Positions 41,610 to 50,279 of a DNA stretch of 64,000 bases are shown piece after piece; the stretch's first letter is position 1, and every line of letters begins with the position of its first letter. Below the pieces are notes generated by a model. That model did not search any database, had not been told where the DNA came from, and saw only the letters and a list, made by a program, of their open reading frames with translations. Source of the DNA: Deinococcus puniceus (GTDB taxonomy: Bacteria; Deinococcota; Deinococci; Deinococcales; Deinococcaceae); assembly GCF_001644565.1 (NCBI RefSeq), contig NZ_CP011387.1, positions 175,001 to 239,000 on the forward strand. Direction: 5' to 3'. Made by a program: the position numbers and the translations under genes.

Positions 41610-42568
41610 AAGCTCAGGCGCAGGGCGGGGCGGGCGTTGAGGGGCAGGCCTACGAACCCGCCGCCTAGTCCGCTGGCTGAGGCTCCAGCTTGCAAGCCTT
41701 CGGCCAAGCGGACTAGGGCTTGTGCCTGTGCTGCACGGCGTCCCCGGTAGGCCTGTTCTTTCAGCATGCTCAGCCACACCACGCCGCGCAGGGGGTACGC
41801 GCCGACTTCGGTGGCGGGCGGCAGGGGCCGAAAAGGAGCAGCGGGCAGAGAGGGGGAAGCCCCCGGATAGGGCGTCGGCGCGTTGCCTAAACCTGTCTCC
41901 AGTGTCAGAGCTTCTGGCCCCACGAACGCGCCCCCCGGCGAGCGCAACTGGGCCACCTGTGCGCCGCCCAGTACGTCTCGCGGCCCCAGAACCATCAGCA
42001 CGCCGGGAATAGTCAGGTCGGCCCGCTGCAACTCCGACGTCGCCCGCCTGAAGCTCGCGCCCGCCACCCAGTTGGATTTCAGCCACGCCCTCGGCCACAT
42101 GCCCGCCTTCACGCAGGCCCCGGCAGCGGCCAAACTGACCCCGTTGCGGGCCACCCGCGCACTGACCAGCACGGGCAAAGTGGGCAGGGCCGCCCCCGGA
42201 TTCAGCGCCCGCAGCCGTGCATGATTCCACTCCCGCACGCGCCCCGACAGCATCAGGCACAGGGTCGGAATGTCGAGGTTCAGGGCCACTCCCGGCAAGC
42301 TGTACACCACCGACACCGGGAACAGGCCCACCGGAATGCTGACCAGTTCTCCGGTTCCTTTGGGGGGTGGGGGGCCGGGCAAGGTGCCCAGCACGCCGTC
42401 TATCCGCCCGCCGTATAACTCGCGGAAGGCGGCTTCGGGTGGCAGGGCTGTGAACGATGCGCCCGGAATCCAAGGCGGCGTGCTGCCCGCCAGTTTGAGG
42501 GGCGGCACCGTCTGAGCCGAAGTGAGGCCAACGCTCAAAAGGCCCAGCAAGCTCAAGCGGCGCAGCAT
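41558..42568 (-). CDS. PstS-like periplasmic phosphate-binding protein homologue
   Basis: 336 residues with a signal peptide (MLRRLSLLGLLSVGLTSAQ). The middle resembles PstS: LCLMLSGRVREWNHARLRALNPGAALPTLPVLVSARV has the same frame as the 'G.I..W.d..i..LNPg..LP..pi..v.R' line of phosphate receptors, and AARNGVS corresponds to the SGT ligand loop. Phosphate-contacting Ser/Thr residues are not conserved (the loop lacks the usual SGTT), so the ligand may differ. It starts 3 nt after the Hen1 stop with no clear ribosome-binding site, so it depends on the upstream gene. No pstCAB nearby. Confidence 0.7.
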   Translation of the reverse strand: MLRRLSLLGLLSVGLTSAQTVPPLKLAGSTPPWIPGASFTALPPEAAFRELYGGRIDGVLGTLPGPPPPKGTGELVSIPVGLFPVSVVYSLPGVALNLDIPTLCLMLSGRVREWNHARLRALNPGAALPTLPVLVSARVARNGVSLAAAGACVKAGMWPRAWLKSNWVAGASFRRATSELQRADLTIPGVLMVLGPRDVLGGAQVAQLRSPGGAFVGPEALTLETGLGNAPTPYPGASPSLPAAPFRPLPPATEVGAYPLRGVVWLSMLKEQAYRGRRAAQAQALVRLAEGLQAGASASGLGGGFVGLPLNARPALRLSFQGKRVELDASASASSP

Positions 42569-42571
42569 CGT

Positions 42572-44011
42572 TTAACCGTTTTGGCGCACGAAGACTGCCG
42601 CCTGCGTAAGCGGGCCGTAGTCGGGGTGCGTGTCGCCTAGGCCGTGCAGCGTCAGCGTGTAGCCGTGCGCTCCGGCTGCCGCCGCCGCCCAAGCCTCGAA
42701 CTCGGCCCGCGTCCATTCGAAGCGGTGGTCGGCGTGGCGCATGCCCTCACCCCCATCCTCAAACACTGCGTTGTACTCGCGGTTGGGCGTGGTCACGATC
42801 ACCGTGCTGGGGCGGGCGTCCCCGAACACATGCCGGGTCAGCGGGCCGATCTGGTGCGGCTCCAAATGCTCTATCACTTCCACCAGTGTGGCCGCGTCAA
42901 ACCCCTTCAGGCGCGAGTCTGGGTAAGAGAGGCTGCCGTGTAGCAAGGTCACGCGGGCAGCCAGTTCCGGGCGTTCGCGCAGATTCAGGCGGCGGGCGGC
43001 AATGTCCAGAGCGCGGGCGCTGACGTCCATGCCCAGCAGGTGCCGAAATTGGGCCTTCTCCAGCAGCAGGCGCAGCAATTTGCCTTCGCCGCAGCCGAGA
43101 TCGAGCACGCTGCTTGCCCCACTGGCCGCCACCTGTTCGGCCACCCACTGCAAGCGTTCGTCGTGCAGGCGGGGCCGGGGCGCTGCGCTTTGAGTAGGTT
43201 CTGTCAGTTCAGCCGTCTGGCTCTCCGAATACCCCTCCTCGGCCTGCCGCACCAGCGCCGCGAACCGCAGATAACGGCGGGTAATCAGGTCGCGTTCCGG
43301 GTGCGTGTCCAGCCAGCCCGCGCCGTGCCGGGCCAGTTTGTCGACTTCGGCTTCGTTCAGGAAGTAGTGCCGTTTGCCACCGTCCAGCACGGGAAGCAGC
43401 ACGTATAGGTGGGCCAGCAGATCACGCAGCCGCACCTGCCCCGACAGCCTCAAGTCCACGTAAGGCCGCTCGCCCCATTCGGGATAAAGGGGGTCGAGGG
43501 GAATGGGCGTGGCCTGCACCGCGTAGCCCAGCGGCCCAAACAGGCGCTGGGGTAAGTCTTCCGACCCGCGTGCGGTCACGCAGGGCAGATGCACCGAGAA
43601 GGCCAGCGCCCGATCCGCCAGCGCTTGCCGATCCTTGCTGCGGCCTGTAAACGCCGTGCCGAACGCATCGCGCAGGGCCACCGCCAGAAAGCTGCCCGAC
43701 GCATAGGGGCGGTCATTCATATACGGTTCGAGTGGGGCACCGCCTTGTTGGTCGGCACCGGGGCGGGCCGTGCGCGACAGGCCCACCGGGTCGACTTCCA
43801 GCAGCAGGGCTGCCGTGGTGCGCTGGGCCGACACTTGCGGATAGAACACCGACGCGGTGCCAAACGACAGCGTTTGCGTCTGCACGCGCTCCGGGTGCTT
43901 GTGCAGCAGGAATCCGAGGTCGGAAGCAGGCTGGAGGGGGTCGGCTTGGGCAGCGTCGGTTTGGGCAGCGTCAGATACAGCGGGTTGGGTCAGCGTCAGG
44001 GTCAGCAGCAC
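42572..44011 (-). CDS. hen1: Hen1-type 3'-terminal RNA ribose 2'-O-methyltransferase
   Basis: 479 residues. Bacterial Hen1 methylates the 2'-OH at RNA breaks before ligation. The N-terminal domain is recognisable from DLGFLLHKHPERVQTQTLSFGTASVFYPQ. The methyltransferase begins near residue 290 with VLDLGCGEGKLLRLLLE (SAM), then EVIEHLEPHQ and HADHRFEW, which supply the Glu/Glu/His metal ligands of Hen1. It starts with GTG at 44011 and opens MLLTLTLTQP as in the family, but carries a ~20-residue insertion (VSDAAQTDAAQADPLQP) before DLGF. The usual partner, polynucleotide kinase-phosphatase Pnkp, is absent from the window. Confidence 0.9.
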   Translation of the reverse strand: MLLTLTLTQPAVSDAAQTDAAQADPLQPASDLGFLLHKHPERVQTQTLSFGTASVFYPQVSAQRTTAALLLEVDPVGLSRTARPGADQQGGAPLEPYMNDRPYASGSFLAVALRDAFGTAFTGRSKDRQALADRALAFSVHLPCVTARGSEDLPQRLFGPLGYAVQATPIPLDPLYPEWGERPYVDLRLSGQVRLRDLLAHLYVLLPVLDGGKRHYFLNEAEVDKLARHGAGWLDTHPERDLITRRYLRFAALVRQAEEGYSESQTAELTEPTQSAAPRPRLHDERLQWVAEQVAASGASSVLDLGCGEGKLLRLLLEKAQFRHLLGMDVSARALDIAARRLNLRERPELAARVTLLHGSLSYPDSRLKGFDAATLVEVIEHLEPHQIGPLTRHVFGDARPSTVIVTTPNREYNAVFEDGGEGMRHADHRFEWTRAEFEAWAAAAAGAHGYTLTLHGLGDTHPDYGPLTQAAVFVRQNG

Positions 44012-44098
44012 GGCAGGGTCGGTTCTCCTCTGCGGGTCAGCCTAACAGCCCGCCGGGGCCTGCGCCTCTGCCAAAGGGCGGAGGGGGTTCTTGGGCTT

Positions 44099-44371
44099 GT
44101 TCCACGTTGGATTCCCCCACCCCCACATGGGTCAGGGGAGTGTTTGTCGCTCTGCTGCCCAGCTCTACGAGTCCGCTGAGGAGGATTCATCCTGTCGCAT
44201 CCAGACTCGGCTTGTTCTTTCTTCTGAAGCCGAATTGCCAGTCGTCTTAGAGATTGAATTGGCCCGCGCGTTTCACGTGCCTTGGGGTCTCACGCGGCTG
44301 TGGGCGGGGACGTGGTGAGGGAGCAACGCGATTGCCCTTCCTCAGACCTTAGACCTTTAGACCGCCCTACA
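44099..44371 (+). repeat. Dispersed repeat R2, full copy
   Basis: ~273-bp non-coding element: a C-tract block with GGGTCAGGGGAG, GAGGAGGATTCATCCTGTCGC, TCTGAAGCCGAATTGCCAG, the conserved core GAATTGGCCCGCGCGTTTCACG, GGGACGTGGTGAGG, and the tail GCGATTGCCCTTCC-TCAGACCTTAGACC. The copy at 60,108-60,437 is its inverse. It occupies nearly all of the 366-bp gap between hen1 and the 125-residue gene. Confidence 0.75.
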
Positions 44372-44377
44372 CACTGT

Positions 44378-44755
44378 CTAAAACACCTCGTCCAGCAGCG
44401 ACGTCTGCGCCTGCAACAAGGCTGGGTGGCTAGGCAACTGTTCGGCCTGCACCAACAACTGCGTTACAGCTTCATGCGACAGGCCCGGCAACACGCTGGC
44501 GGCGACTGGTGTGCGGAAGGTAGGCTGAGGCGGCTGCTGGGTGCAGTCCAGCACGCACAGCTCAAAGGCGTCGGCCAGCGTATGCCCGCTCAGGCGCACC
44601 ACGAGGGCACCGTAGCCGTTGGCGAAACAGAAGGTATACAGTTCGCCTTCCGGCGCGTATTCATGTGTGGGGAGCGCCAAGACCTGTGGAAAGACCACGG
44701 ATTCCACGAACAGGAACGATTGGAAGTCGGAATCGATGGGGTCGAACAGGCTCAT
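44378..44755 (-). CDS. Hypothetical protein, 125 residues
   Basis: Not recognised. Soluble, slightly acidic, with strand-like segments (EGELYTFCFANGYGALVVRLSG, LCVLDC) and a helical C-terminus (HEAVTQLLVQAEQLPSHPALL). No membrane segment or signal. An AGGAG ribosome-binding site lies upstream of the ATG at 44755. Single gene, divergent from the MFS transporter. Confidence 0.7.
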   Translation of the reverse strand: MSLFDPIDSDFQSFLFVESVVFPQVLALPTHEYAPEGELYTFCFANGYGALVVRLSGHTLADAFELCVLDCTQQPPQPTFRTPVAASVLPGLSHEAVTQLLVQAEQLPSHPALLQAQTSLLDEVF

Positions 44756-44919
44756 AACGGGGCAACTCCTTGACTGCGGGGGAGGGGCGGCACACAACAG
44801 GCATAAAAAACCGCTGCTCAGCGCACTGGCAGCTTTCTAAGGAGCAGTCTAACGAGATGGTCATTACTATTCCCTTACGCCGGGTCTGCCCTCTGTCAGC
44901 CTGTTGCGGAGGACGGCGC

Positions 44920-44925
44920 TACAAT
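44920..44925 (+). promoter_or_regulatory. Leaderless -10 hexamer of the MFS gene
   Basis: TACAAT, 8 nt before the ATG at 44934. Confidence 0.55.
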
Positions 44926-44933
44926 CGCCCCTG

Positions 44934-46100
44934 ATGCTCTGGACGCGCCCCCTGACTGTGTGGAGACTTTTGGCTCTGCTGCTGGCGTCCGAACTGGTTC
45001 GCACGGGTTTCGTGGTGTCGGTGCTGCCTGTGGCTGGCCCCAGCCTCGGCTTTTCTACGGCGCTGATCGGGCTGATGGTCGGCGCACACTATCTGGCCGA
45101 CGCCCTCGCCAAAGGCCCGTTGGGACTGGTCACCGAGCGCTGGGGGCTGGGCCGACTGCTGACATTGGGCGCGGTGCTGGGCTTGGCCGTCGTGGTGGGC
45201 ACGCGCCTTGCCCCTTCTCCGGTGTGGCTGGTGGTGGGCGGCGCGGCGTGGGGCGTGGCCTATGCCGCACTTTGGCCGGGCGTGATGGGCGCGTCTCAGG
45301 CATTTGCGCGGCCAAAACGCACGGCGCGGGCGTTGTCGGTCAGCAATCTGGTGGCGACTCCGGCTATTTTGGCGGGCATCTTGTTGGTCGGGCCGCTGAT
45401 GCAAACCCGCCCTGACACGGCGTGGGCGGTGCTGCTGGGCGTTCAGGTGACCGCACTGGTGTTGGCCCTCACGCTTTGGCGGCTGCATTTGCCCAAGCAA
45501 GAAGGAGCAGAAACGGCGCGGAACCCTTGGGCGGGCTGGTCTCGTGTGGCGGTGCTGCTGCCTGCCGCTTTTGCTCAAACCCTCGCACCGGGGCTGGTCA
45601 TCACGCTGATTTATCCGCTGCTGGCGCGACTCCAGTTGCCCCTCCCGGCCCTTCTTCTGCCCGGCATTCTGTTCGGCGTGACCCTCGGCCTGAGCCTGTG
45701 GCTGGCTGGCCGCCTCGCAGACCGCAGCCATCCCCGCCGCGCCCTCGCCCCCGGATTGTTGCTGCTGGCACTGGCTTTTGCCTTGGCCGCCCTGCCCGGT
45801 CTGCCGCAGCGGTTGCCCTTGGTGGCCCTGATTCTGGGCGTGGGCTACGGCGCATTCATAGCGGGCTGGAATGGGCTGGTGGCCCGCACCCTGCCCACCG
45901 GACACCGCGCCGCCGCGTGGGGAACCGTCATGGCGACAGAAAGTCTGGGCAACGCCATCGGCCCCCTTCTGGGCGGCGCGGCGTGGCAACTCGCAGGCCC
46001 CGCCGGAGTGTTTGGCCTCGGTGCAGCAGTCTTCGTGCTGACTGAGGTGTATTACCTGTGGCCGGGGCGCAAGTTGGGGGCCAAACCCGTGAGTGGGTAG
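44934..46100 (+). CDS. Major facilitator superfamily transporter
   Basis: 388-residue carrier with about 12 hydrophobic helices. The loop between helices 2 and 3 (GAHYLADALAKGPLGLVTERWGLGRLLTLG) is the MFS motif A region, and the helix 8-9 loop has LWLAGRLADRSHPRRALAPG. Also FVVSVLPVAGPSLGFSTALIGLMVG at helix 1-2. The substrate cannot be told from sequence. The ATG at 44934 is chosen over an upstream one because TACAAT lies 8 nt before it. Neighbours give no clue to its role. Confidence 0.87.
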   Translation: MLWTRPLTVWRLLALLLASELVRTGFVVSVLPVAGPSLGFSTALIGLMVGAHYLADALAKGPLGLVTERWGLGRLLTLGAVLGLAVVVGTRLAPSPVWLVVGGAAWGVAYAALWPGVMGASQAFARPKRTARALSVSNLVATPAILAGILLVGPLMQTRPDTAWAVLLGVQVTALVLALTLWRLHLPKQEGAETARNPWAGWSRVAVLLPAAFAQTLAPGLVITLIYPLLARLQLPLPALLLPGILFGVTLGLSLWLAGRLADRSHPRRALAPGLLLLALAFALAALPGLPQRLPLVALILGVGYGAFIAGWNGLVARTLPTGHRAAAWGTVMATESLGNAIGPLLGGAAWQLAGPAGVFGLGAAVFVLTEVYYLWPGRKLGAKPVSG

Positions 46101-46141
46101 TAGTGGTCAGTGGTGAGTGGGAAAGGCAAAGGTAGGCTCGT

Positions 46142-46247
46142 GGCTCGTGGATATGTGAAATTAATCTTTAGGTAGATTGCCAAACTTCAGAGCTAAAAAC
46201 CCTGATCTTTCTGCCCACCTGCGCCTTTCCCACGTTCCACCCACCAC
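46142..46247 (+). repeat. Dispersed repeat R3, copy 2
   Basis: TGTGAAATTAATCTTTAGG, GAGCTAAAAACCCTGATCTT, TCTGCCCACCTGCGCC, CCCACGTTCCAC. Shares TGTGAAATTAATCTTTAGG with the copy at 61,764-61,868 and CCCTGATCTTTCTGCCCACC with the copy at 16,016-16,131. Confidence 0.7.
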
Positions 46248-46254
46248 ACTCCAA

Positions 46255-46989
46255 TTACAGCCTCTCCGGGTCGACCAACAGCGGCTCTTCCGTCTCAAAC
46301 GCCTCGGCGTAGCGCACCCGCAAGAGCGTTCCCCAGTACGTTAGGCGTCCCTTCCGGCGCTCTATGATTTCGGGCGTCACCGTTTCCGAGATGTACGCCC
46401 CGCTAAATTGGCTGGTATGGGCGCGGATGGCGGCTTCCCAGTCGGCCATGACTGCGCCTACGTCTACCAGCAGATTGGCCCGAATATCGGCGTTGCCCTG
46501 ATACAGCAGCACACGGGAAACGCGGTGGGGGTCGCCCGCCACATCGGCTTTTTTCAGTGCGGCCAGATGCACGGCGCGTTTGGCGAGTGAATAGGTGCCG
46601 AAGTGGTCGGGGTGGCGGTCAGCGTGGTGAGGTACCACCAGCACGCGGGGCCGCACCGCCCGCAACGTGGCGGCCAACGCCTGCGCTCCGGCGGGGGTAT
46701 CGGCGAGGCTTCCATCGGGCAGGCCCAGTTGCCCGCGCCAAGCCAGTCCCATGATTTCGGCGGCAGCCACGCATTCCGCCGCCCGTTCTTCCGGCGTGCC
46801 CTGCGTGCCGCTCTCGCCCCGCGACAGTTCCAGCACGCCCACCGCTCGCCCCGCCCGCGCCAGCCGAATCAGCGTGCCGCCCGCGCCAATCTCGGCGTCG
46901 TCGGGGTGAGGGGCAAGGCACAGCCAATCGAGGGACTGCACCGCGCCGTACACGGTTTCAAACGGTGGGTGGGTGGGCAGAACAGTCAT
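46255..46989 (-). CDS. bshB1: PIG-L family deacetylase, BshB1-like (bacillithiol biosynthesis)
   Basis: 244 residues. Zinc-dependent deacetylase of the GlcNAc-malate type. The metal motif is APHPDDAEIG at 26-35, followed by ELSRGESGTQGTPEERAAE, which is typical of BshB1/MshB, then VVPHHADRHPDHFGTYSLAKRAV with the second zinc His. The SQFSGAYIS stretch near the end also suits BshB1. In this genus bacillithiol is the main low-molecular-weight thiol. The -10 hexamer 6 nt before the ATG overlaps the stop of the GrpB gene. bshA and bshC are not nearby. Confidence 0.88.
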   Translation of the reverse strand: MTVLPTHPPFETVYGAVQSLDWLCLAPHPDDAEIGAGGTLIRLARAGRAVGVLELSRGESGTQGTPEERAAECVAAAEIMGLAWRGQLGLPDGSLADTPAGAQALAATLRAVRPRVLVVPHHADRHPDHFGTYSLAKRAVHLAALKKADVAGDPHRVSRVLLYQGNADIRANLLVDVGAVMADWEAAIRAHTSQFSGAYISETVTPEIIERRKGRLTYWGTLLRVRYAEAFETEEPLLVDPERL

Positions 46990-46995
46990 GGGGGC

Positions 46996-47001
46996 AGGCT
47001 A
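46996..47001 (-). promoter_or_regulatory. Leaderless -10 that includes the GrpB stop codon
   Basis: TAGCCT on the minus strand. Its TAG is the stop of the GrpB gene, and the bshB1 ATG follows after 6 nt (GCCCCC). Confidence 0.5.
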
Positions 47002-47520
47002 GCAGGCAAACTCTGCAAGCACGCGCTGCACGAAGAGTCCCTTCTGGGCGGTGTACTGCGTGCGGTTGCCTGCGTGTGCCTGTGCCAACGCCGCTTTGAT
47101 CTGGCCGTATTGGTCACGCAAGTCGGGCCGCCGCCGCAACACGTCCCGAAACAGCAGGTAGTCCGCCCATTTCGGGTGGCTGATGGCCAGCAGGTGAACA
47201 TAATGCGTGCGTCTAGTGTCGCTCCCTTTGGCAAAAAAATACTCGCCCCAGCCTTCGCGGTCTCCAAAAGCCGTGTAGCCGATAGCTTGTAAAGGCAGGG
47301 TGCAAGCGTCCATCTGCTCTGAGGTTTGGACGCCCACCGCGAGATCGAGAATCGGTTTGCCTGCCAAGCCGGGAATGCTGGTGCTGCCCACATGTTGAAT
47401 GTCTAACGCCAACGCACCAAGCGACTGCCGGACTCTGGCGCGTTCTTCCTCAAACAGCGCGGGATACTCGGCGGATGAGGGCCGAAGGGCGACGGTTCCG
47501 CGCTTGAGTCCGAGCGTCAT
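46999..47520 (-). CDS. GrpB/UPF0157 family protein
   Basis: 173 residues of the nucleotidyltransferase-like GrpB family. Visible marks: VALRPSSAEYPALFEEERARVRQ, IQHVGSTSIPGLAGKPILDLAVGV (the family signature with GSTSxxG and D-x-D-type residues), and FRDVLRRRPDLRDQYGQIKAALA. Often found as a stand-alone gene or fused to dephospho-CoA kinase; the reaction is unclear. ATG at 47520 is set by TACACT 6 nt upstream. Confidence 0.88.
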   Translation of the reverse strand: MTLGLKRGTVALRPSSAEYPALFEEERARVRQSLGALALDIQHVGSTSIPGLAGKPILDLAVGVQTSEQMDACTLPLQAIGYTAFGDREGWGEYFFAKGSDTRRTHYVHLLAISHPKWADYLLFRDVLRRRPDLRDQYGQIKAALAQAHAGNRTQYTAQKGLFVQRVLAEFAC

Positions 47521-47526
47521 GGGGTC

Positions 47527-47532
47527 AGTGTA
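47527..47532 (-). promoter_or_regulatory. Leaderless -10 hexamer of the GrpB gene
   Basis: TACACT on the minus strand, 6 nt (GACCCC) before the ATG at 47520. Confidence 0.6.
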
Positions 47533-47622
47533 GGGGCAGGCAGGTTTATGATCACAACAAAAAGAGCGCCCCAAGGGACGCTGATAAATAAAAATATAGC
47601 GCGGTATGCAGGGCCAGTCAAG

Positions 47623-48798
47623 CTATGCAGGCCGATGCTTCAGCCGCTCCCGCACTACCAGCGGGCCTGCTGGCCCCAACGTCACGCCGGGGCGTGGGGT
47701 GGCATTACCGCGCATAGGCTCCAGCGCGGGCAGCGTCGCCAACGCTTCCAAGATCATCAGGTGGGCAAGGTGCATGCCGAGGCAGATGCGCTCGCCGCCG
47801 CCAAAAGGGAGATAGGCCCACGCAGGCGGCGCGGCCTGCCACCGCTGGGGCCGAAATTCACCTGATTCGGGCCACAGCGCCGCGTCCCGGCCACTCAGGT
47901 AGGGGCTATACAGCGCCAGCGTGCCGCGTGGCAGGCGCACGCTTTGCCCGTCGGCGGTTGTCCACCGCAGATCGCGCGACAGGCGGCGGCTGCCCATCCA
48001 GCCGGGGGGATACAGGCGCAAGACTTCCTTCAGCACGGCGGGGTGATGGGCGGGCGCGTGCCATTCGGGGCTGTGGGCGAGGTGCCACGCCGCCCAAGCC
48101 AGCGCGTGCGTGGTGGTGTCGTGGCCTGCCGCGAGGCTGACCCGCGTTTCCTCCAGCCCACCGGGAAGAGCGGCCAGCAGCGCCAGCAGATCATCTCCGC
48201 CGCCAGCCGTCAGGCGCTGATGGGCCAGCCGCCGCAATTCTGCGTCTACACGCGCAAACAGCAGTGGGCGCGGTAGAGCCGGAATAGGAAAAGGGTGGCG
48301 CAGCGGAGCCAGAAAGGCGTGCAACAACTGGGGATCGAACTCGCCGCTGAAGTACGCCGCGTTGAGCATCTTCAGGGCGGCGGTATCGGCCCAAGCGAGG
48401 GCGTCCCATTCGCCGACAGGGATTGGGGGTAATGCGGCCCGCACGCGCTCCCTCAAGGTTTCCATATGGCGTTTGCCAAAGCCCGGATTCACCATGCCGC
48501 GTCGGGGGGCGTGGGCGGGCGCGTCGGTGAGGATTACGCCGCCTGCCAGATAAGGCACCACTTTGGAAAAGCTTCCGGCGCTGCGAAAGGTGTGCAGGTC
48601 GGTCAGGAGCGCCCGGTTCCACGCCGGACTGAATCCCACTACCGCAGGCAGCCCCAGCCGAAGCCGGAACAGGCCGCCCACTCTGGCCCGGTTCGCGCCT
48701 TCTTCGATCAGGGCCAGCGGGTGCAGCGCCCAGTCTTGCAAGTGGCCGTTGCCGGGGCGGGTGGGCGGTTCGGGCAACGCCGAGAGGTCAGTCCTCAT
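47623..48798 (-). CDS. Cytochrome P450, CYP287-like carotenoid hydroxylase
   Basis: 391-residue bacterial P450. I-helix oxygen-activation motif AAGHDTT at 223-229, ExxR (EVLR) at 258-261, heme loop PFGGGERICLG around 331-341 with the Cys ligand at 339. It overlaps the end of the crtD-type desaturase by 11 nt. In D. radiodurans CYP287A1 adds the 2-hydroxyl on the beta-ring of deinoxanthin, and the linkage here to carotenoid genes makes the same role likely. Identity to CYP287A1 was not measured. It would need a ferredoxin and reductase encoded elsewhere. Confidence 0.85.
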   Translation of the reverse strand: MRTDLSALPEPPTRPGNGHLQDWALHPLALIEEGANRARVGGLFRLRLGLPAVVGFSPAWNRALLTDLHTFRSAGSFSKVVPYLAGGVILTDAPAHAPRRGMVNPGFGKRHMETLRERVRAALPPIPVGEWDALAWADTAALKMLNAAYFSGEFDPQLLHAFLAPLRHPFPIPALPRPLLFARVDAELRRLAHQRLTAGGGDDLLALLAALPGGLEETRVSLAAGHDTTTHALAWAAWHLAHSPEWHAPAHHPAVLKEVLRLYPPGWMGSRRLSRDLRWTTADGQSVRLPRGTLALYSPYLSGRDAALWPESGEFRPQRWQAAPPAWAYLPFGGGERICLGMHLAHLMILEALATLPALEPMRGNATPRPGVTLGPAGPLVVRERLKHRPA

Positions 48799-50206
48799 CC
48801 AGCGCCGCCTTTCCGCCGAGGTCGTCGTAAGGCAGGCCCAACAGGTCGCCCGCGCCGTTCCAGCCGCTGAGAACCGATAACGGCACGCCGCCGCCGGGAT
48901 GCACCGTGCCGCCCACTTGCCGCAGATTGCGGGCCTGCGGCAATGTCCAGCCGGGCCGGAGGCTGCCCATCAGGCCGTGTGGGGCGCGGCCATAGAGTGC
49001 GCCGCCCACCGCAGTTCGGGCGTAATCGGCAGGGGAGAGGGGCAGCCATTCGTCCACCTCTAGCGGGGGCAAGTGGGCCGGAAAACGCCGCCCAAGCTGT
49101 TGCAGCAGGAACGCGCCGTAAGCGTGTGGTTCAGCGGCCACGTCGGGTCGGGGCGGGGCATTCACCAGCAAGAAGGCCTGCTTCCCATCGGTGTGAAGGT
49201 ACAACGTGGGGTCGGTGGGCAACCGTCCGGCGCGGATATCGGCCCACTCGCGGGCGTAGCGTTCGGGAAAAAAGACGTGATGAGACTGGCCCGCGTCCGT
49301 TTTCAGGCGCAGTTGCAGGGCAAATCCGCTGACGCCGCGCGGGGTGGTTTCGGCCCCCAGCCCCAGCCAGTGCCGCGTGAGGGCGCGGTCTGCGGCGCTG
49401 ATCCAGCCGTCGGCGGCCACCGCGCCCCGGTTGGTGTGTGCGCCCAGCACCCGCCCACCGTGCTTGATCAGGTGCGTCACGGTGGTGCCGTACTCGAACT
49501 GCACGCCCAGCGCCTCTGCTTTGCCGCGCAACGTTTCGGCCAGCTTGCCCAGCCCGCCTTCCAGATGCCACACGCCGTACCCCAACTCTACCCAAGCGAT
49601 GTTGTGCAGCACGGCAGGAGCGCGGTACGGATCGGCCCCCAGATACGTGGCAAAACGCAACCAGAACGGCGTCAGCAGTGGCCCACTCCTCACGTACTGC
49701 GACAGCTTCGCCCAGGGTGCGGCCCGCCCTCCACGGGTCAGGGCGTAGCGGCCCAGCGACAGTTGGCCCGGAGGCGGCCCAAAAATGAAGGTGGGCGCGG
49801 CGTCCCGGTACATCTGCCGGGACGCGTTCAGCAGGCGCTTGTAGCTGTGGGCCTCGCGCTTGCTCAGTTGCTCCAGCGTGGAATCGAGGCCCGCCACACG
49901 CACGGCTTCGGGGGCGAAGGTGCGGCCTTTTACGGCTCCGCCCTCGTAGTGATAGATGGTGGTGGGCCGCGCCGCCGTCAGCCCTGGCAAAGGCAAATCT
50001 ACCCGCTCGTGCAGCGCCCGGAACAGGTGCGGCATAGTCACCACCGTTGGCCCGCTGGAAAACTCCGGATAGCCCAGCGCCGCCTTGCCACCGGGGCGGT
50101 CTAGGCTGTCCAGCACGGTCACGCGCACGCCTGCCCCCGCCAAGCGCAGGGCAGCAGCGAGGCCCGCGAAGCCGGAACCGATGACGATGACGTGTTTGGG
50201 CGTCAT
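48788..50206 (-). CDS. crtD: Phytoene desaturase-family FAD oxidoreductase, CrtD-like
   Basis: 472 residues. N-terminal dinucleotide fold VIVIGSGFAGLAAALRLAGAGVRV, then GKAALGYPEFSSGPTVVTMPHLF as in CrtI/CrtD enzymes, a central substrate domain, and the C-terminal GGTVHPGGGVPLSVLSG FAD signature of the carotenoid desaturases. CrtD introduces the C-3',4' double bond of deinoxanthin-type carotenoids; 'CrtD' rather than CrtI is chosen because the neighbours are cruF, crtO and a CYP287-like P450. No leaderless hexamer precedes the ATG. The 73-nt gap upstream to the glycosyltransferase holds no gene. Confidence 0.87.
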   Translation of the reverse strand: MTPKHVIVIGSGFAGLAAALRLAGAGVRVTVLDSLDRPGGKAALGYPEFSSGPTVVTMPHLFRALHERVDLPLPGLTAARPTTIYHYEGGAVKGRTFAPEAVRVAGLDSTLEQLSKREAHSYKRLLNASRQMYRDAAPTFIFGPPPGQLSLGRYALTRGGRAAPWAKLSQYVRSGPLLTPFWLRFATYLGADPYRAPAVLHNIAWVELGYGVWHLEGGLGKLAETLRGKAEALGVQFEYGTTVTHLIKHGGRVLGAHTNRGAVAADGWISAADRALTRHWLGLGAETTPRGVSGFALQLRLKTDAGQSHHVFFPERYAREWADIRAGRLPTDPTLYLHTDGKQAFLLVNAPPRPDVAAEPHAYGAFLLQQLGRRFPAHLPPLEVDEWLPLSPADYARTAVGGALYGRAPHGLMGSLRPGWTLPQARNLRQVGGTVHPGGGVPLSVLSGWNGAGDLLGLPYDDLGGKAALDED

Positions 50207-50279
50207 GGCCGCCCGGAACGTGGTACTGCGCCTTCCTCACGATCCACGTTCCAGCTTCTACACTCGTCCCACACACCCT

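Noticed and set aside
44091..44318. 75-codon frame in the hen1 upstream gap
   Set aside because: It lies within repeat R2, and the matching copy at 60 kb does not keep the frame.
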